A DNA stretch of 64,000 nucleotides from the NCBI RefSeq assembly GCF_003987595.1, contig NZ_NGJZ01000001.1, positions 1,054,001 through 1,118,000 of the forward strand. Direction: 5' to 3'. Positions 56,333-63,999 of this stretch are shown one piece after another. Each line of letters begins with the position of its first letter. Position 1 is the stretch's first letter. The stretch comes from Vagococcus entomophilus (lineage in GTDB: Bacteria; Bacillota; Bacilli; Lactobacillales; Vagococcaceae). A model generated the notes under the pieces. The model searched no databases. It was not told the DNA's origin and worked only from the letters and a program-made list of their open reading frames with translations. A program made the position numbers and the translations under genes.

Positions 56333-57058
56333 CTACACTATTTCTAACATGCCAAACCCAGAACCACAAAGAGAACCCAAACCGTTATCTCTAATTTCAT
56401 TTAAAAGGTAAGGTTTTCCATTAACTTTTAATAAACCAATTGAAGATTCTAAAAATTTATCATAATGTTTCACTACAGTTCTTTTCATCTGAATAGGTTC
56501 AAACACTAAATTTTCAATGTCATTTTGAACATATTCTCCGTATTTAGCACTTAATCGATAGCCTAGATTTTCTTTTAAAACATGTTGAAACATCTCTAAA
56601 TCGTTGATTGAATAAAACCAATCTTTTTTTGTTTCACGATTATGATTTCTTGCAATGATTGGCGATAGAATTCGAAACGTTGCTAAATTTTGCTTAATAC
56701 TACTGGCGTGGACCATCTGAATAGTTTGAATGCATAGAGTATTGCCCGTTGAAAATGCAACTTTTTTCCCTTTTAATCGACAAAATGCATTATAAAAATT
56801 TAGTCCAATCTCCGCATCCCCAGTTGAAAAATTCAATATAAACTTTTTTTCCGGGATGATAATACATTCTTGTTTAAATACTGCTTGTGGAAAAAAAGTG
56901 GACCATGTATAATTTTTTTGTTTATTCGTTCCAAATAGTGCTTGAAAAAATTCATGATTCGTATTAGACAAGCTTTTTTTAAAAAGACTTAATACTTTTC
57001 TACGAAAATCTTGGGGTATTTCTTCATGATCCAAGGAACAAATTATTTTTAACCTCAT
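56333..57058 (-). CDS. cas6: crRNA-processing endoribonuclease Cas6
   Basis: 241 residues; RAMP fold with the C-terminal Gly-rich loop GLGSLCGSGFGML. Cuts repeat RNA to release crRNAs with a short 5' handle. First gene of the cas operon, with SD AAGGAGG. The catalytic His could be in the MVHASS stretch, unverified. Confidence 0.93.
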   Translation of the reverse strand: MRLKIICSLDHEEIPQDFRRKVLSLFKKSLSNTNHEFFQALFGTNKQKNYTWSTFFPQAVFKQECIIIPEKKFILNFSTGDAEIGLNFYNAFCRLKGKKVAFSTGNTLCIQTIQMVHASSIKQNLATFRILSPIIARNHNRETKKDWFYSINDLEMFQHVLKENLGYRLSAKYGEYVQNDIENLVFEPIQMKRTVVKHYDKFLESSIGLLKVNGKPYLLNEIRDNGLGSLCGSGFGMLEIV

Positions 57059-57081
57059 ATATTAACCTCCTTGTATTTATT

Positions 57082-57162
57082 ATTTAATTATAATATATTT
57101 AATTTAAAAGCGAAACAATATATTTAATATTTCATTTTAATTTCACTAATTTTATTTATTAT
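57082..57162 (-). repeat. Two CRISPR-repeat-like sequences in the cas promoter zone
   Basis: Minus-strand 57134-57162 and 57082-57110 match the 29-base array repeat at 19 and 18 of 29 positions in an ungapped comparison. The first keeps the TAGTGAAAT core and AAAT end, the second keeps the CTTTTAA start and TAAAT end; a 23-base gap lies between. The region is so AT-rich that partial chance matching is expected, so this is tentative. A TATAAT (57087-57092) and the gap's inverted repeat (GAAACAATAT / ATATTTC) point to the cas promoter here. Confidence 0.3.
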
Positions 57163-57599
57163 TTTGAAAAACAACTAATTATTAATCGTGATAATAGCAT
57201 TAAATTAGTCACCTAAATAGAGCATTTACACTGTAACCAAATAATTATCAGCAATAAAACAGATGGCGTATACTTATATTGTACAAAACGAGTTTGTTAG
57301 AATAGAATATTGTATCAACAATCACCACTCCAACTTGTTAAGACGGTCTCTAAGACTCTTAAATATATGAATAGAATGTTTAAAACGTTTTGTCCATTAA
57401 AAACACAAGTAATTCCAATAACATTTTATTTATTTTACATCCCAGTTAAAAACGATTTAAAATGATAAATTACTATTAATTGATTAATTTTTATTCAGGA
57501 TGTTGGCCCCAAAACAAATCATATACAAAGGAAACCCACACATAATCAAACACATATAGAAGTTTTTTTGAATGAAATAAGTGAGAAATAATTTCTCAC

Positions 57600-57743
57600 T
57601 TATTTAGATAACTCCAAAATAATTACATTAATTGAATTGTATTCAAAATTCAAAATCTGGTTTACATTTTGGGTACTTTTAAATAGAGTCCCTAGAATTT
57701 TATAAATTATTCCTACTACCCATTTGGTGATCCATTTTCCCAT
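57600..57743 (-). CDS. 47-residue cationic, hydrophobic peptide
   Basis: Not a called gene but has a full set of signals: promoter TTGTTT-17-TATTAT, SD AGGAGAGG at right spacing, ATG 57743, stop TAA 57600, and a hairpin with 14-base perfect arms (57575-57605) spanning the stop. Begins MGKWITKWVVGIIYKILG; the first 24 residues are a Lys/Trp/Ile amphipathic or membrane-seeking stretch, and the rest is polar. Features resemble leaderless bacteriocins, cytolysins or small type I toxins, without detectable family identity. Lies directly upstream of the cas operon in the same direction. Confidence 0.55.
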   Translation of the reverse strand: MGKWITKWVVGIIYKILGTLFKSTQNVNQILNFEYNSINVIILELSK

Positions 57744-57851
57744 AATTTTCCTCTCCTATCTTTATATTTTTCTTAATTGCTTCTTCCAGTTTGTATAAAT
57801 AAAACCGCTCCATCTCATTTATATTAGCTTATCATAGTAATGGATAAATTT

Positions 57852-57880
57852 ATAATATCATAACTTATAAAAAAAAACAA
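57852..57880 (-). promoter_or_regulatory. Promoter of the small peptide gene
   Basis: Minus-strand TTGTTT (57875-57880), 17-base spacer, TATTAT (57852-57857), about 100 bases before the peptide start. Confidence 0.6.
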
Positions 57881-57920
57881 TTTGTTTTGCAAAATATAAA
57901 TAAACGTTGACATTACTTGA

Positions 57921-57946
57921 AAACAATGTTAATTTTAACATTGTTT
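57921..57946. other. Perfect 26-base palindrome (terminator or operator)
   Basis: AAACAATGTTAA-TT-TTAACATTGTTT followed by TTA on the plus strand. It may be an intrinsic terminator or a binding site about 40 bases upstream of the small peptide promoter. A plus-strand TTGACA at 57906-57911 precedes it. The rest of 57163-57574 and 57744-58015 shows no other convincing gene. Confidence 0.5.
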
Positions 57947-58015
57947 TTATCTAAATATATTGTAATGTAAATTTACTATGATTTGCTAACAAATTATACC
58001 TTAATCTAAAACAAT

Positions 58016-58043
58016 GAAAAAACACGAGCTTATCGCTCGTGTT
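58016..58043 (-). terminator. Terminator of the deoxynucleoside kinase gene
   Basis: AACACGAGC / GCTCGTGTT hairpin followed on the minus strand by T-rich sequence. Confidence 0.88.
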
Positions 58044-58048
58044 TTTAT

Positions 58049-58681
58049 TTAATCTGATAACTGTTGGATTTTTTGTTGGACCTCTTTTAGTACCCACTCT
58101 CGGTCTGTCTTGCGTGCTAAATCCACTTGATCAATCGGAATAACGAGTGTTGGACTTTTGTCATACGTTTTAAACCACTCTTCATAGCGAGTATGTAGCA
58201 ATTGATAATAAGCCAGAAGTTCTGGTCGCCCGTCATACTGTTCGTACTCCCGCCCTCTTTGGCGAATCCTTTGCAAATGTAACTCAAAGGAGCCTGATAG
58301 GTAGATTAGTAGATCTGGGGCTTTCTTGGGGATGGAATCAAGCTCTTCCAGCAAATTATCAAAAAGTAAGGAGTAGGTATCCCACTCAACTTCACTCATA
58401 TTTCCATTTTCAACATTAATTTTTGTAAATAAGGCATCTTCATAGATGGAACGATCTAACAAACCATGCTTTGTTTTTAAAGCTTTTTTGATACTTTTAA
58501 AACGTGTGTTTAAGAAATAGACTTGCAACGTAAATGCCCAGCGTTGAGGATCCTCGTAGAATTTCTCTAAAATTCGATTATCCTCGACACTTTCATAATA
58601 CGCAACCGTTTTCAATTCTTTTTCTAAAAAATTTGTAAATGTAGTCTTCCCTGCACCAATCATTCCAGCAAGTACAATCAT
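58049..58681 (-). CDS. Deoxynucleoside kinase
   Basis: 210 residues from ATG 58681. P-loop GMIGAGKTT, the DRSIYEDALF (E-R/S motif with catalytic Asp/Arg), and lid RIRQRGREYEQ, of the deoxyadenosine/deoxyguanosine kinase family. Phosphorylates purine deoxynucleosides for salvage. Single-gene unit with its own terminator; SD AAAAGG. Confidence 0.9.
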   Translation of the reverse strand: MIVLAGMIGAGKTTFTNFLEKELKTVAYYESVEDNRILEKFYEDPQRWAFTLQVYFLNTRFKSIKKALKTKHGLLDRSIYEDALFTKINVENGNMSEVEWDTYSLLFDNLLEELDSIPKKAPDLLIYLSGSFELHLQRIRQRGREYEQYDGRPELLAYYQLLHTRYEEWFKTYDKSPTLVIPIDQVDLARKTDREWVLKEVQQKIQQLSD

Positions 58682-58765
58682 GAACAGCACCTTTTCCTTT
58701 TTTTAGTTTTTCATATGTATAAAAAAAAATATGTTATACTATATATGTGTTTGATTACAAAAGCA

Positions 58766-58791
58766 GACTTTTTTCAAAAGTCGTTTTTTTT
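58766..58791 (+). terminator. Terminator-like hairpin inside the DUF975 leader
   Basis: GACTTTT / AAAAGTC stem then T(8), about 30 bases downstream of a TATACT -10 (about 58735) and 90 bases before the DUF975 start. It could end a short RNA or work as an attenuator. Confidence 0.6.
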
Positions 58792-58880
58792 CTAACACTG
58801 ATTTTACCACTAAGCTTCTTTCTTGTGAAGTGGTCTCACAAAAAAGATAAGCGGAAAAGAAAAAAGGAGTAGATTGAAAA

Positions 58881-59564
58881 ATGTTGAGAAAAGAGTTAAA
58901 AAAAGAGGCAGAAAAATTGCTTCATCGTAAATACGGAGCTTGGTCTTTGATTTTAATTCCTGTATTTGTTGTTTTATTTGTTTTATTTGTTTTATATTTT
59001 AAAAGCTTGCCCCAAATTCACTATACGTATTTTGGCAGTTATGTGACAGGTGGTTCTGCACCACTTATGTTCATAATTCTTCTTGTCCTTATTTTTGTTT
59101 CATTATTCATTCAAGCCTATTATACATTTGCTGCTGTCAAAACAGTTAGTGGTGAAGAATTGAACTGGAAACAAAATCTTTCAGAAGTTTGTTCAGAAAA
59201 TTTCAGTCGTGTCTTCATTGCCAATCTTAAAATGGCCCTATATACCATCTTTTGGTCACTTTTACTAGTGGTTCCTGGAATTGTCAAGGCACATTCTTAC
59301 GCAATGACAAATTATTTACTTAAGAAAAACCCAGAGTTAAATGGAACACAAGCACTTACTTTGAGTCGTAAGTTAATGAATGGGTACAAGATGGAATTCT
59401 TCATTTTTTCTATGTCTTTTTATTTTTGGAATTTATTAGCAGCAGTTACTTGGGGAATTGCTGGTTTTTATGTTCTTCCTTATGCTCAAACCGCACAAGT
59501 GTTATTCTTTGACCAAATTATTGCGGAACGAACGACTGATGGAGAGTCTATTTTACCTGATTAG
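58881..59564 (+). CDS. DUF975 family membrane protein
   Basis: 227 residues, about five membrane helices (strongly hydrophobic at about 20-45, 60-85, 115-140, 170-200) with the family motif TVSGEELNWKQNL after helix 2 and the LSRKLMNGYKMEFF stretch. Function unknown; DUF975 proteins are small integral membrane proteins common in Lactobacillales. SD AAAGGAG. A terminator-like hairpin in its leader suggests regulation. Confidence 0.88.
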   Translation: MLRKELKKEAEKLLHRKYGAWSLILIPVFVVLFVLFVLYFKSLPQIHYTYFGSYVTGGSAPLMFIILLVLIFVSLFIQAYYTFAAVKTVSGEELNWKQNLSEVCSENFSRVFIANLKMALYTIFWSLLLVVPGIVKAHSYAMTNYLLKKNPELNGTQALTLSRKLMNGYKMEFFIFSMSFYFWNLLAAVTWGIAGFYVLPYAQTAQVLFFDQIIAERTTDGESILPD

Positions 59565-59590
59565 TCTGCCCATATCAGAAAATACATAAC

Positions 59591-59622
59591 AAAAAGAGTC
59601 AGAAAACCTGACTCTTTTTTTT
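59591..59622 (+). terminator. Terminator of the DUF975 gene
   Basis: AAAAAGAGTCAG / CTGACTCTTTTTTTT, classic intrinsic terminator. Confidence 0.9.
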
Positions 59623-59648
59623 GTGTTTTTTTTATTTCATGCTATACT
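59621..59648 (+). promoter_or_regulatory. Promoter of the 62-residue protein gene
   Basis: TTGTGT (59621-59626), 16-base spacer, TATACT (59643-59648), SD GGGGGTG further on. Confidence 0.65.
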
Positions 59649-59670
59649 CTTCGTAACGGGGGTGAAGAAT

Positions 59671-59859
59671 ATGACACTATCGAATGATCAACGTGCGCAT
59701 GACTTAGCCGTTAGCATCTTCTCAATTCAATATCAAGAAAAGATTTCTCAAATTATGGGAAGTAATAAAACTATTGAGCTTGATTTGGAACTCTATGACT
59801 CTTTGTACCGAGATATAAAAAAACACTTAGACGAAGACAACGAAAAAAACAATGCGTAA
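59671..59859 (+). CDS. Hypothetical 62-residue acidic protein
   Basis: Start ATG 59671 behind GGGGGTG; the longer ORF start would sit inside the promoter. Begins MTLSNDQRAHDLAVSIFSIQ, soluble, helical and acidic at the C-terminus (HLDEDNEKNN). No domain recognised. Followed by a terminator, so a monocistronic gene. Confidence 0.7.
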   Translation: MTLSNDQRAHDLAVSIFSIQYQEKISQIMGSNKTIELDLELYDSLYRDIKKHLDEDNEKNNA

Positions 59860-59861
59860 TC

Positions 59862-59904
59862 AAAAAAGCTAAAACGAAGTGGTGTACACTCGTTTTAGCT
59901 TTTC
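59862..59904 (+). terminator. Terminator of the 62-residue protein gene
   Basis: AAAAGCTAAAACGA / TCGTTTTAGCTTTT with 12-base loop. Strong stem, moderate T-run. Confidence 0.85.
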
Positions 59905-59932
59905 ACTTATCGACAAAAAAGGAGTGGATCTG

Positions 59933-60328
59933 ATGACAGATTATCGACAAAGAAGTCTTGACTTGATTGCGTTTGGACAACGCTTGACCGGCGCCAAAGT
60001 CTACTTGCGAAAAGATTGGAATGTTTATTACTTTGATTTGCTGGGTAAGCAGTTTGGAATCATGAGTGTGATTCCTGATGAACATGCACTCTTGACCCTC
60101 AAAGGCTTACCTGAAAAAAACGAGATTCTTCGCGAACAATACACTGACGTTACACCAGGTTACCATACCAATAAGGTGCATTGGAATTCGATTAAGCTTG
60201 GAACTTCGCAACTATCAACTGCTGAGCTAGAAAAAATGATTTTAGCATCTTACTCACTAGTTTATCAAAAATTAAGCAAAAAAGACCAACTCTCCCTTAC
60301 AAATTCTATGAAAGAATCAGATTTTTAA
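59933..60328 (+). CDS. MmcQ/YjbR family protein
   Basis: 131 residues from ATG 59933 behind AAGGAG; the earlier ORF start lies in the terminator. YjbR double-wing fold with KDWNVYYFDLLGKQFGIMSV and NKVHWNSIKLG, both typical. The family is described as DNA-binding, without a confirmed role. The 3' end overlaps the convergent esterase gene by 23 bases. Confidence 0.85.
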   Translation: MTDYRQRSLDLIAFGQRLTGAKVYLRKDWNVYYFDLLGKQFGIMSVIPDEHALLTLKGLPEKNEILREQYTDVTPGYHTNKVHWNSIKLGTSQLSTAELEKMILASYSLVYQKLSKKDQLSLTNSMKESDF

Positions 60329-61274
60329 TAATGGTTAGCGCCTCTTTTGCTTCTGGTATCGGATAAGTCACAAAAACGTGATTCATGTGCCGGTAAGACC
60401 ATATCCGAATCGGCAACTGTTCTTCTTTTGCTTGCTCCTCTAATGCTTTTGCATCTGCATATAAAATGTCATGCGTTCCCACAAACACATCTATCGGGGG
60501 CAGATCACTTAACTCACCAAACAAAGGACTGACTAATGGTGAATAAGTGGATAATGCTCCTGCGTAGACCTGGCCACAGTAGCTTAGGCGATCATTTGGT
60601 AGCATAGGATCTTTCTTTTGTAAAGAGCGAATTTGTGGGTTCATTCCGGTTACATCTAACCATGGTGACAAGAGTATGGCTCTTTGGGGCATGGGTTTTT
60701 TAGTCTCTTTTAATACTTGCAAGAAACTCAGTGCCAGTCCCCCACCGGCAGAATCTCCCATAAACGTCAAATGTGCAGGATCAACAGCTACTTTTTCTAA
60801 CATCTCATCATAGGTTTGTGCCACCATTTTGTGGACATCCTCTGCATGATAGGACGGTGCTTTGGGATAAATAGGCATGATAATTTGTGCTTCTAAACTT
60901 TCAGCTAATTTAGACAGCATTCGAAAATGTGCAACCATGGGTTGAAACCAATACGCACCCCCGTGGAGATAAAAAATAGTTCGTTGGCTTACTTTATTTT
61001 TTGGCTTAATGACAATTGTATTTTTTAGTTCTTTTGATTCACACGCATTGTACATACTACGCACATAGTCTGGCAATGTATAGCCCGCTTCACTTTTTTC
61101 CAAAAGTTTTTGATATTCTTTTGGTTTTCGTACATCTGGAAAAATCGGGATCTGTTTTAAGGTTTGTTCGATCATTAGACTACTTACACTTTGCTTTTTC
61201 TTTTTAGCCTGATGCTTGATTCCTGCTGCAACCGCTAGGACAGAAGCTCCTAACCAAACCATTTTTTTCTTCAT
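60306..61274 (-). CDS. Alpha/beta hydrolase, acetyl esterase-like
   Basis: 322 residues from ATG 61274, behind AAGGAAAG. N-terminal hydrophobic segment (about 4-20) as a membrane anchor or signal. Hormone-sensitive-lipase type: oxyanion motif HGGAYW, nucleophile GDSAGGG, catalytic Asp in VGTHDIL and His in MNHVF. Hydrolyses short acyl esters; natural substrate unknown. Convergent with the YjbR gene. Confidence 0.9.
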   Translation of the reverse strand: MKKKMVWLGASVLAVAAGIKHQAKKKKQSVSSLMIEQTLKQIPIFPDVRKPKEYQKLLEKSEAGYTLPDYVRSMYNACESKELKNTIVIKPKNKVSQRTIFYLHGGAYWFQPMVAHFRMLSKLAESLEAQIIMPIYPKAPSYHAEDVHKMVAQTYDEMLEKVAVDPAHLTFMGDSAGGGLALSFLQVLKETKKPMPQRAILLSPWLDVTGMNPQIRSLQKKDPMLPNDRLSYCGQVYAGALSTYSPLVSPLFGELSDLPPIDVFVGTHDILYADAKALEEQAKEEQLPIRIWSYRHMNHVFVTYPIPEAKEALTIIKNLILS

Positions 61275-62048
61275 AGATTCTTTCCTTCTTTCCTCATTAA
61301 TTTTATTGTAATCAAACAGACAGATGAAGTCTACTACTAGCCATTGCGCTGCTCTCAATCACTAATGGATTCCGTACCAGCTCTATTCATGGTAAGAAAA
61401 GCAATACCTAACCTGTCAAAATAGATAAACAGACCCACTTAGCTTTTTTATTACTTGGGTATCTGTTTCAATGCCACCGAAATGTTAGACAGGTGAAAAG
61501 CTAACTTTGAATTTTTAGCTAGTGTACCATGTAAAATGTGAAGAAATAGTCTTTGCTTCCTCAAATTCATTTCATTTGACTTGCTGCTTGTTACTATATT
61601 CATTTTTAATTTTATAGTATCTATCCCTTTGAGACAAATGATCTTCGTTTTTTTACTTGCTTTTTTGTTTAACTATACAAAATTTTAATTTTTGCAGTAC
61701 TCGATCATCATTCTTTCTTTGTGCTGTTGTTTTAAGCTTCAATTCAGTTTTTTACGCTATTCTTTCTTTATGCTAAAAGCAGAAAGGATGAATGCATATG
61801 TTTTCTACACTCCACACAAAACTCCTAACACTCTCAAAAGATGTTTGCTACGAAATGTTGATTTTAGCCATTGCGCATTTTATCTACACACTGTTTTAAC
61901 CAAAAATGAGGAAGCCAGAAATAATTTCCTTTACCTAAGAAAAACTTTCTATAGTGTTTAGCTATTCACACAATGAATGACTAACTATACGCACAAAACT
62001 ATTGACAGCTAGCCTTTCACCTTTTATACTAATCTTGTTACGCTTATT
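61275..62048. other. Gene-poor stretch before tRNA-Leu
   Basis: No convincing long gene. It holds nested inverted repeats: ACCTGTC (61411) / GACAGGT (61488-61494) outside and AAACAGA-CCCA / TGGG-TA-TCTGTTT (61427-61468) inside. A 33-codon frame at 61798-61899 (begins MFSTLHTKLLTLSKDVCYEM) has AAAGGA upstream and one hydrophobic segment, but little else supports it. Confidence 0.5.
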
Positions 62049-62132
62049 GCGGTCGTGGCGGAATGGCAGACGCGCCAGCTTGAGGGGCTGGTGGGAGTAA
62101 GTCCCGTGGAAGTTCGAGTCTTCTCGGCCGCA
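62049..62132 (+). tRNA. tRNA-Leu (anticodon GAG)
   Basis: Acceptor arms GCGGTCG / CGGCCGC with A73, anticodon stem CCAGC/GCTGG with loop TTGAGGG (anticodon GAG), a long variable arm as expected for class II, and T loop TTCGAGT. CCA not encoded. Integrase-related sequence follows at 62259. Confidence 0.96.
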
Positions 62133-62258
62133 TAATGAATTAAATCATAGTAAGAAGCTGATGGAATAAGCTGGTGGAATGCCAGCAAATCCAAGGCTTT
62201 TTTGTTATTTTATTAAGTAGTAAGTCCCTTCAATTTTGTATGAAATGGAGTGTATACT

Positions 62259-62498
62259 ATGACAAAAAGAATGAGAAGAGCCTCTCAGCTAAGCAAAGAA
62301 GAGTTGACAATTTTATCAGGTGTGAAGACTGTAGATAAAGATGAAGCAATTCATGATTTTATTGATAGTAGACGGCTGTTAGGTGTGAGTGATAGGACAG
62401 TCAGTCACTATAAAAGCACATTCAGTTCAATAGCAAGAGACTTGACTGCACTTGAAATTGAGCAAAATCTTGTTAAGCTATCTGAGAATGACTGTTAG
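62259..62498 (+). pseudogene. Fragment of a tyrosine-recombinase (integrase) N-terminal domain
   Basis: 79 residues from ATG 62259 behind GGAG. The part HDFIDSRRLLGVSDRTVSHY followed by KSTFSSIARDLTALEIEQN resembles the SAM-like core-binding domain of phage and transposon integrases; the catalytic domain with the R-H-R-Y residues is absent. Position about 125 bases after tRNA-Leu is where an integrase gene normally stands, so a degraded or shortened integrase remains likely. It might also be a small standalone DNA-binding protein. Confidence 0.55.
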
Positions 62499-62796
62499 TT
62501 CCAGTTAAAATAAGCGTAATTGTTCTGCCACATCATTTTCATCATATCTACGCTCTAGCTCTAACAGAGGGATACTATTTTCTACACAGCATTCTCTTTT
62601 TATTCTATCCCTTTTCTGGCACACCTTTAGAACAATGGTGATTTTCAGCTACCTTGACTGAAATGATACAAGATATAATGGTTTATTGCGTGTCATTACA
62701 ATAACACTTTTGATCGAACAAGAACGCACGTTTTCTTCTCGAGGTTTCAGTATATTGCTATAATAAGTGAACAAACATTAATTGGAGGAAATAGAA

Positions 62797-63246
62797 ATGA
62801 CAATCAAATTCACTGAGGACAGTTTTAGTGATAAGACAAACAGTGCAATAAAAAACACAGTCCTCTCTGCAGACTCAATGGAACTTAGGTTTAAGGTAAA
62901 TCAGCTTATTGCTGAAAGACGTAGAACTACTGACGGTAGAGAGTTCACACAATCTACATTGGCAGAATTAACAGGGATTCGTAAAGGGGATATCAGTAAA
63001 TACTGTAATAATAAGTTCAGACCTACAATAAACCTCAGTCACCTATTCGCTATGATGATTGCACTTAGGGTTTCAGATATTTCAGAAATACTTGAAGTTA
63101 GGCTTCCTAGTGAAGAAAAAACTAAGTTTATAAAGCAGTCTGCTGAATGGAAACAGGAAGGAACAATGCCTTCTGAACTCAATAGACTACTGAAACAAAA
63201 TATCAAGTTAATCACAGAAGAAAACAGAGAAAGACAGCAAAGATAA
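62797..63246 (+). CDS. XRE-family (Cro/CI-type) DNA-binding protein
   Basis: 149 residues from ATG 62797 behind GGAGG. HTH about 55-85 (TQSTLAELTGIRKGDISKY), helical after that with a charged C-terminus. The fold matches phage repressor-like XRE proteins. Flanked by the integrase fragment and small hypotheticals, so probably the regulator of a mobile element that has lost most of its genes. Bases 62499-62796 upstream hold only its promoter region, no gene seen. Confidence 0.83.
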   Translation: MTIKFTEDSFSDKTNSAIKNTVLSADSMELRFKVNQLIAERRRTTDGREFTQSTLAELTGIRKGDISKYCNNKFRPTINLSHLFAMMIALRVSDISEILEVRLPSEEKTKFIKQSAEWKQEGTMPSELNRLLKQNIKLITEENRERQQR

Positions 63247-63268
63247 TTACTCTTTCTGTCTTTTTTTT
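63230..63268 (+). terminator. Terminator of the XRE gene
   Basis: AAAGACAG / CTGTCTTT arms followed by a T(8) run; overlaps the 3' end of the XRE gene. Confidence 0.8.
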
Positions 63269-63407
63269 ACTCTTTTAAACCACTGTAATAATCAATGACT
63301 TTCTGCATATCCTTTTCAGTTGTAGCCTCTTGAATTAGCTTTTCATTCTTGAAATACTGAATAACTGTTTTGTTACTAACAGTGTCCTTTCTTATTACAA
63401 CTTCCAT
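63267..63407 (-). CDS. Hypothetical 46-residue protein
   Basis: Short frame convergent with the XRE gene, below usual cut-offs. Starts MEVVIRKDTVSNKTVIQYFK with GGAG close upstream (spacing short) and reads well as a soluble, charged protein ending YYSGLKE. No family recognised. Its residue make-up is typical of a real protein rather than a shadow frame; may belong to the same mobile remnant. Confidence 0.45.
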   Translation of the reverse strand: MEVVIRKDTVSNKTVIQYFKNEKLIQEATTEKDMQKVIDYYSGLKE

Positions 63408-63738
63408 ATCTCCTAGCTGTACTGATTAATTCTCATTAAGGAAATCGGAGTTGCTGCAAAAATTGCTGCAACTTTTTTTATACTAAAGCCAATTCCCTTA
63501 TTTTCTTTCATTACTTTTCTCTTTCTTACCGGAAATAGAATCCCCCCACTAACGATTTTAATTTTTGATTCAACCAGCTGTTCAAGCTAAAATTCACTCT
63601 TCTTCTCGGTCCTTGTCTTCGATTTGTTAACTTTCATTTTAAGACCTTTTTTTAGTTGTTAATTGTACCCAAAAGTCTTATACTTATGTTAACCAGTTAA
63701 CACTAGGTTGTCTAAAAATTAACTGTAAGGAGAAAAAA
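63408..63738. other. Gene-free stretch with a terminator-like hairpin
   Basis: GTTGC / GCAAC imperfect hairpin followed by T(7) at 63450-63479 on the plus strand. No gene seen in the rest; the SD AAGGAG of the last gene is at its right end. Confidence 0.5.
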
Positions 63739-63999
63739 ATGATAGAAAATACACAATATTATCGGTTTCCAGTTTCAGAGTATGAAGAAATCAGCAAACA
63801 GTTTATTCAATTAGAAGCATGGGCAGAGGCACTTGCGTTTGTTGAAGATGCCACGTATCCTATTTTTGACCGCGATTCAGAAAACATGACAAATCCTACC
63901 AAAGCAGGTGCTTATTTATTTCACTTATTTTATCAAGACTACATTCAACTTATCCAAAAAATGAGTAAAACGATTGACCATTTACCTTTAGAAAACTAA
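63739..63999 (+). CDS. Hypothetical 86-residue protein
   Basis: Begins MIENTQYYRFPVSEYEEISK behind AAGGAG. Acidic and aromatic-rich, no signal peptide or membrane segment; helical by composition. No family recognised. Stop codon lies one base from the window edge, so the gene is complete, but its operon context cannot be seen. Confidence 0.7.
   Translation: MIENTQYYRFPVSEYEEISKQFIQLEAWAEALAFVEDATYPIFDRDSENMTNPTKAGAYLFHLFYQDYIQLIQKMSKTIDHLPLEN

Noticed and set aside
57082..57743. Full CreTA-like toxin-antitoxin module guarding the cas genes
   Set aside because: A peptide gene and repeat-like pair are present, but the repeat matches are weak in AT-rich DNA and no guide-to-promoter match could be shown; kept as separate tentative findings.
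61692..61961. 89-codon frame before tRNA-Leu
   Set aside because: No SD at its start and low-complexity content; at most the shorter frame at 61798-61899 could be real.
63596..63610. TCTTCTCGG, a partial copy of the tRNA-Leu 3' end, as attR/attL
   Set aside because: Only nine matching bases, too short to claim an attachment site.
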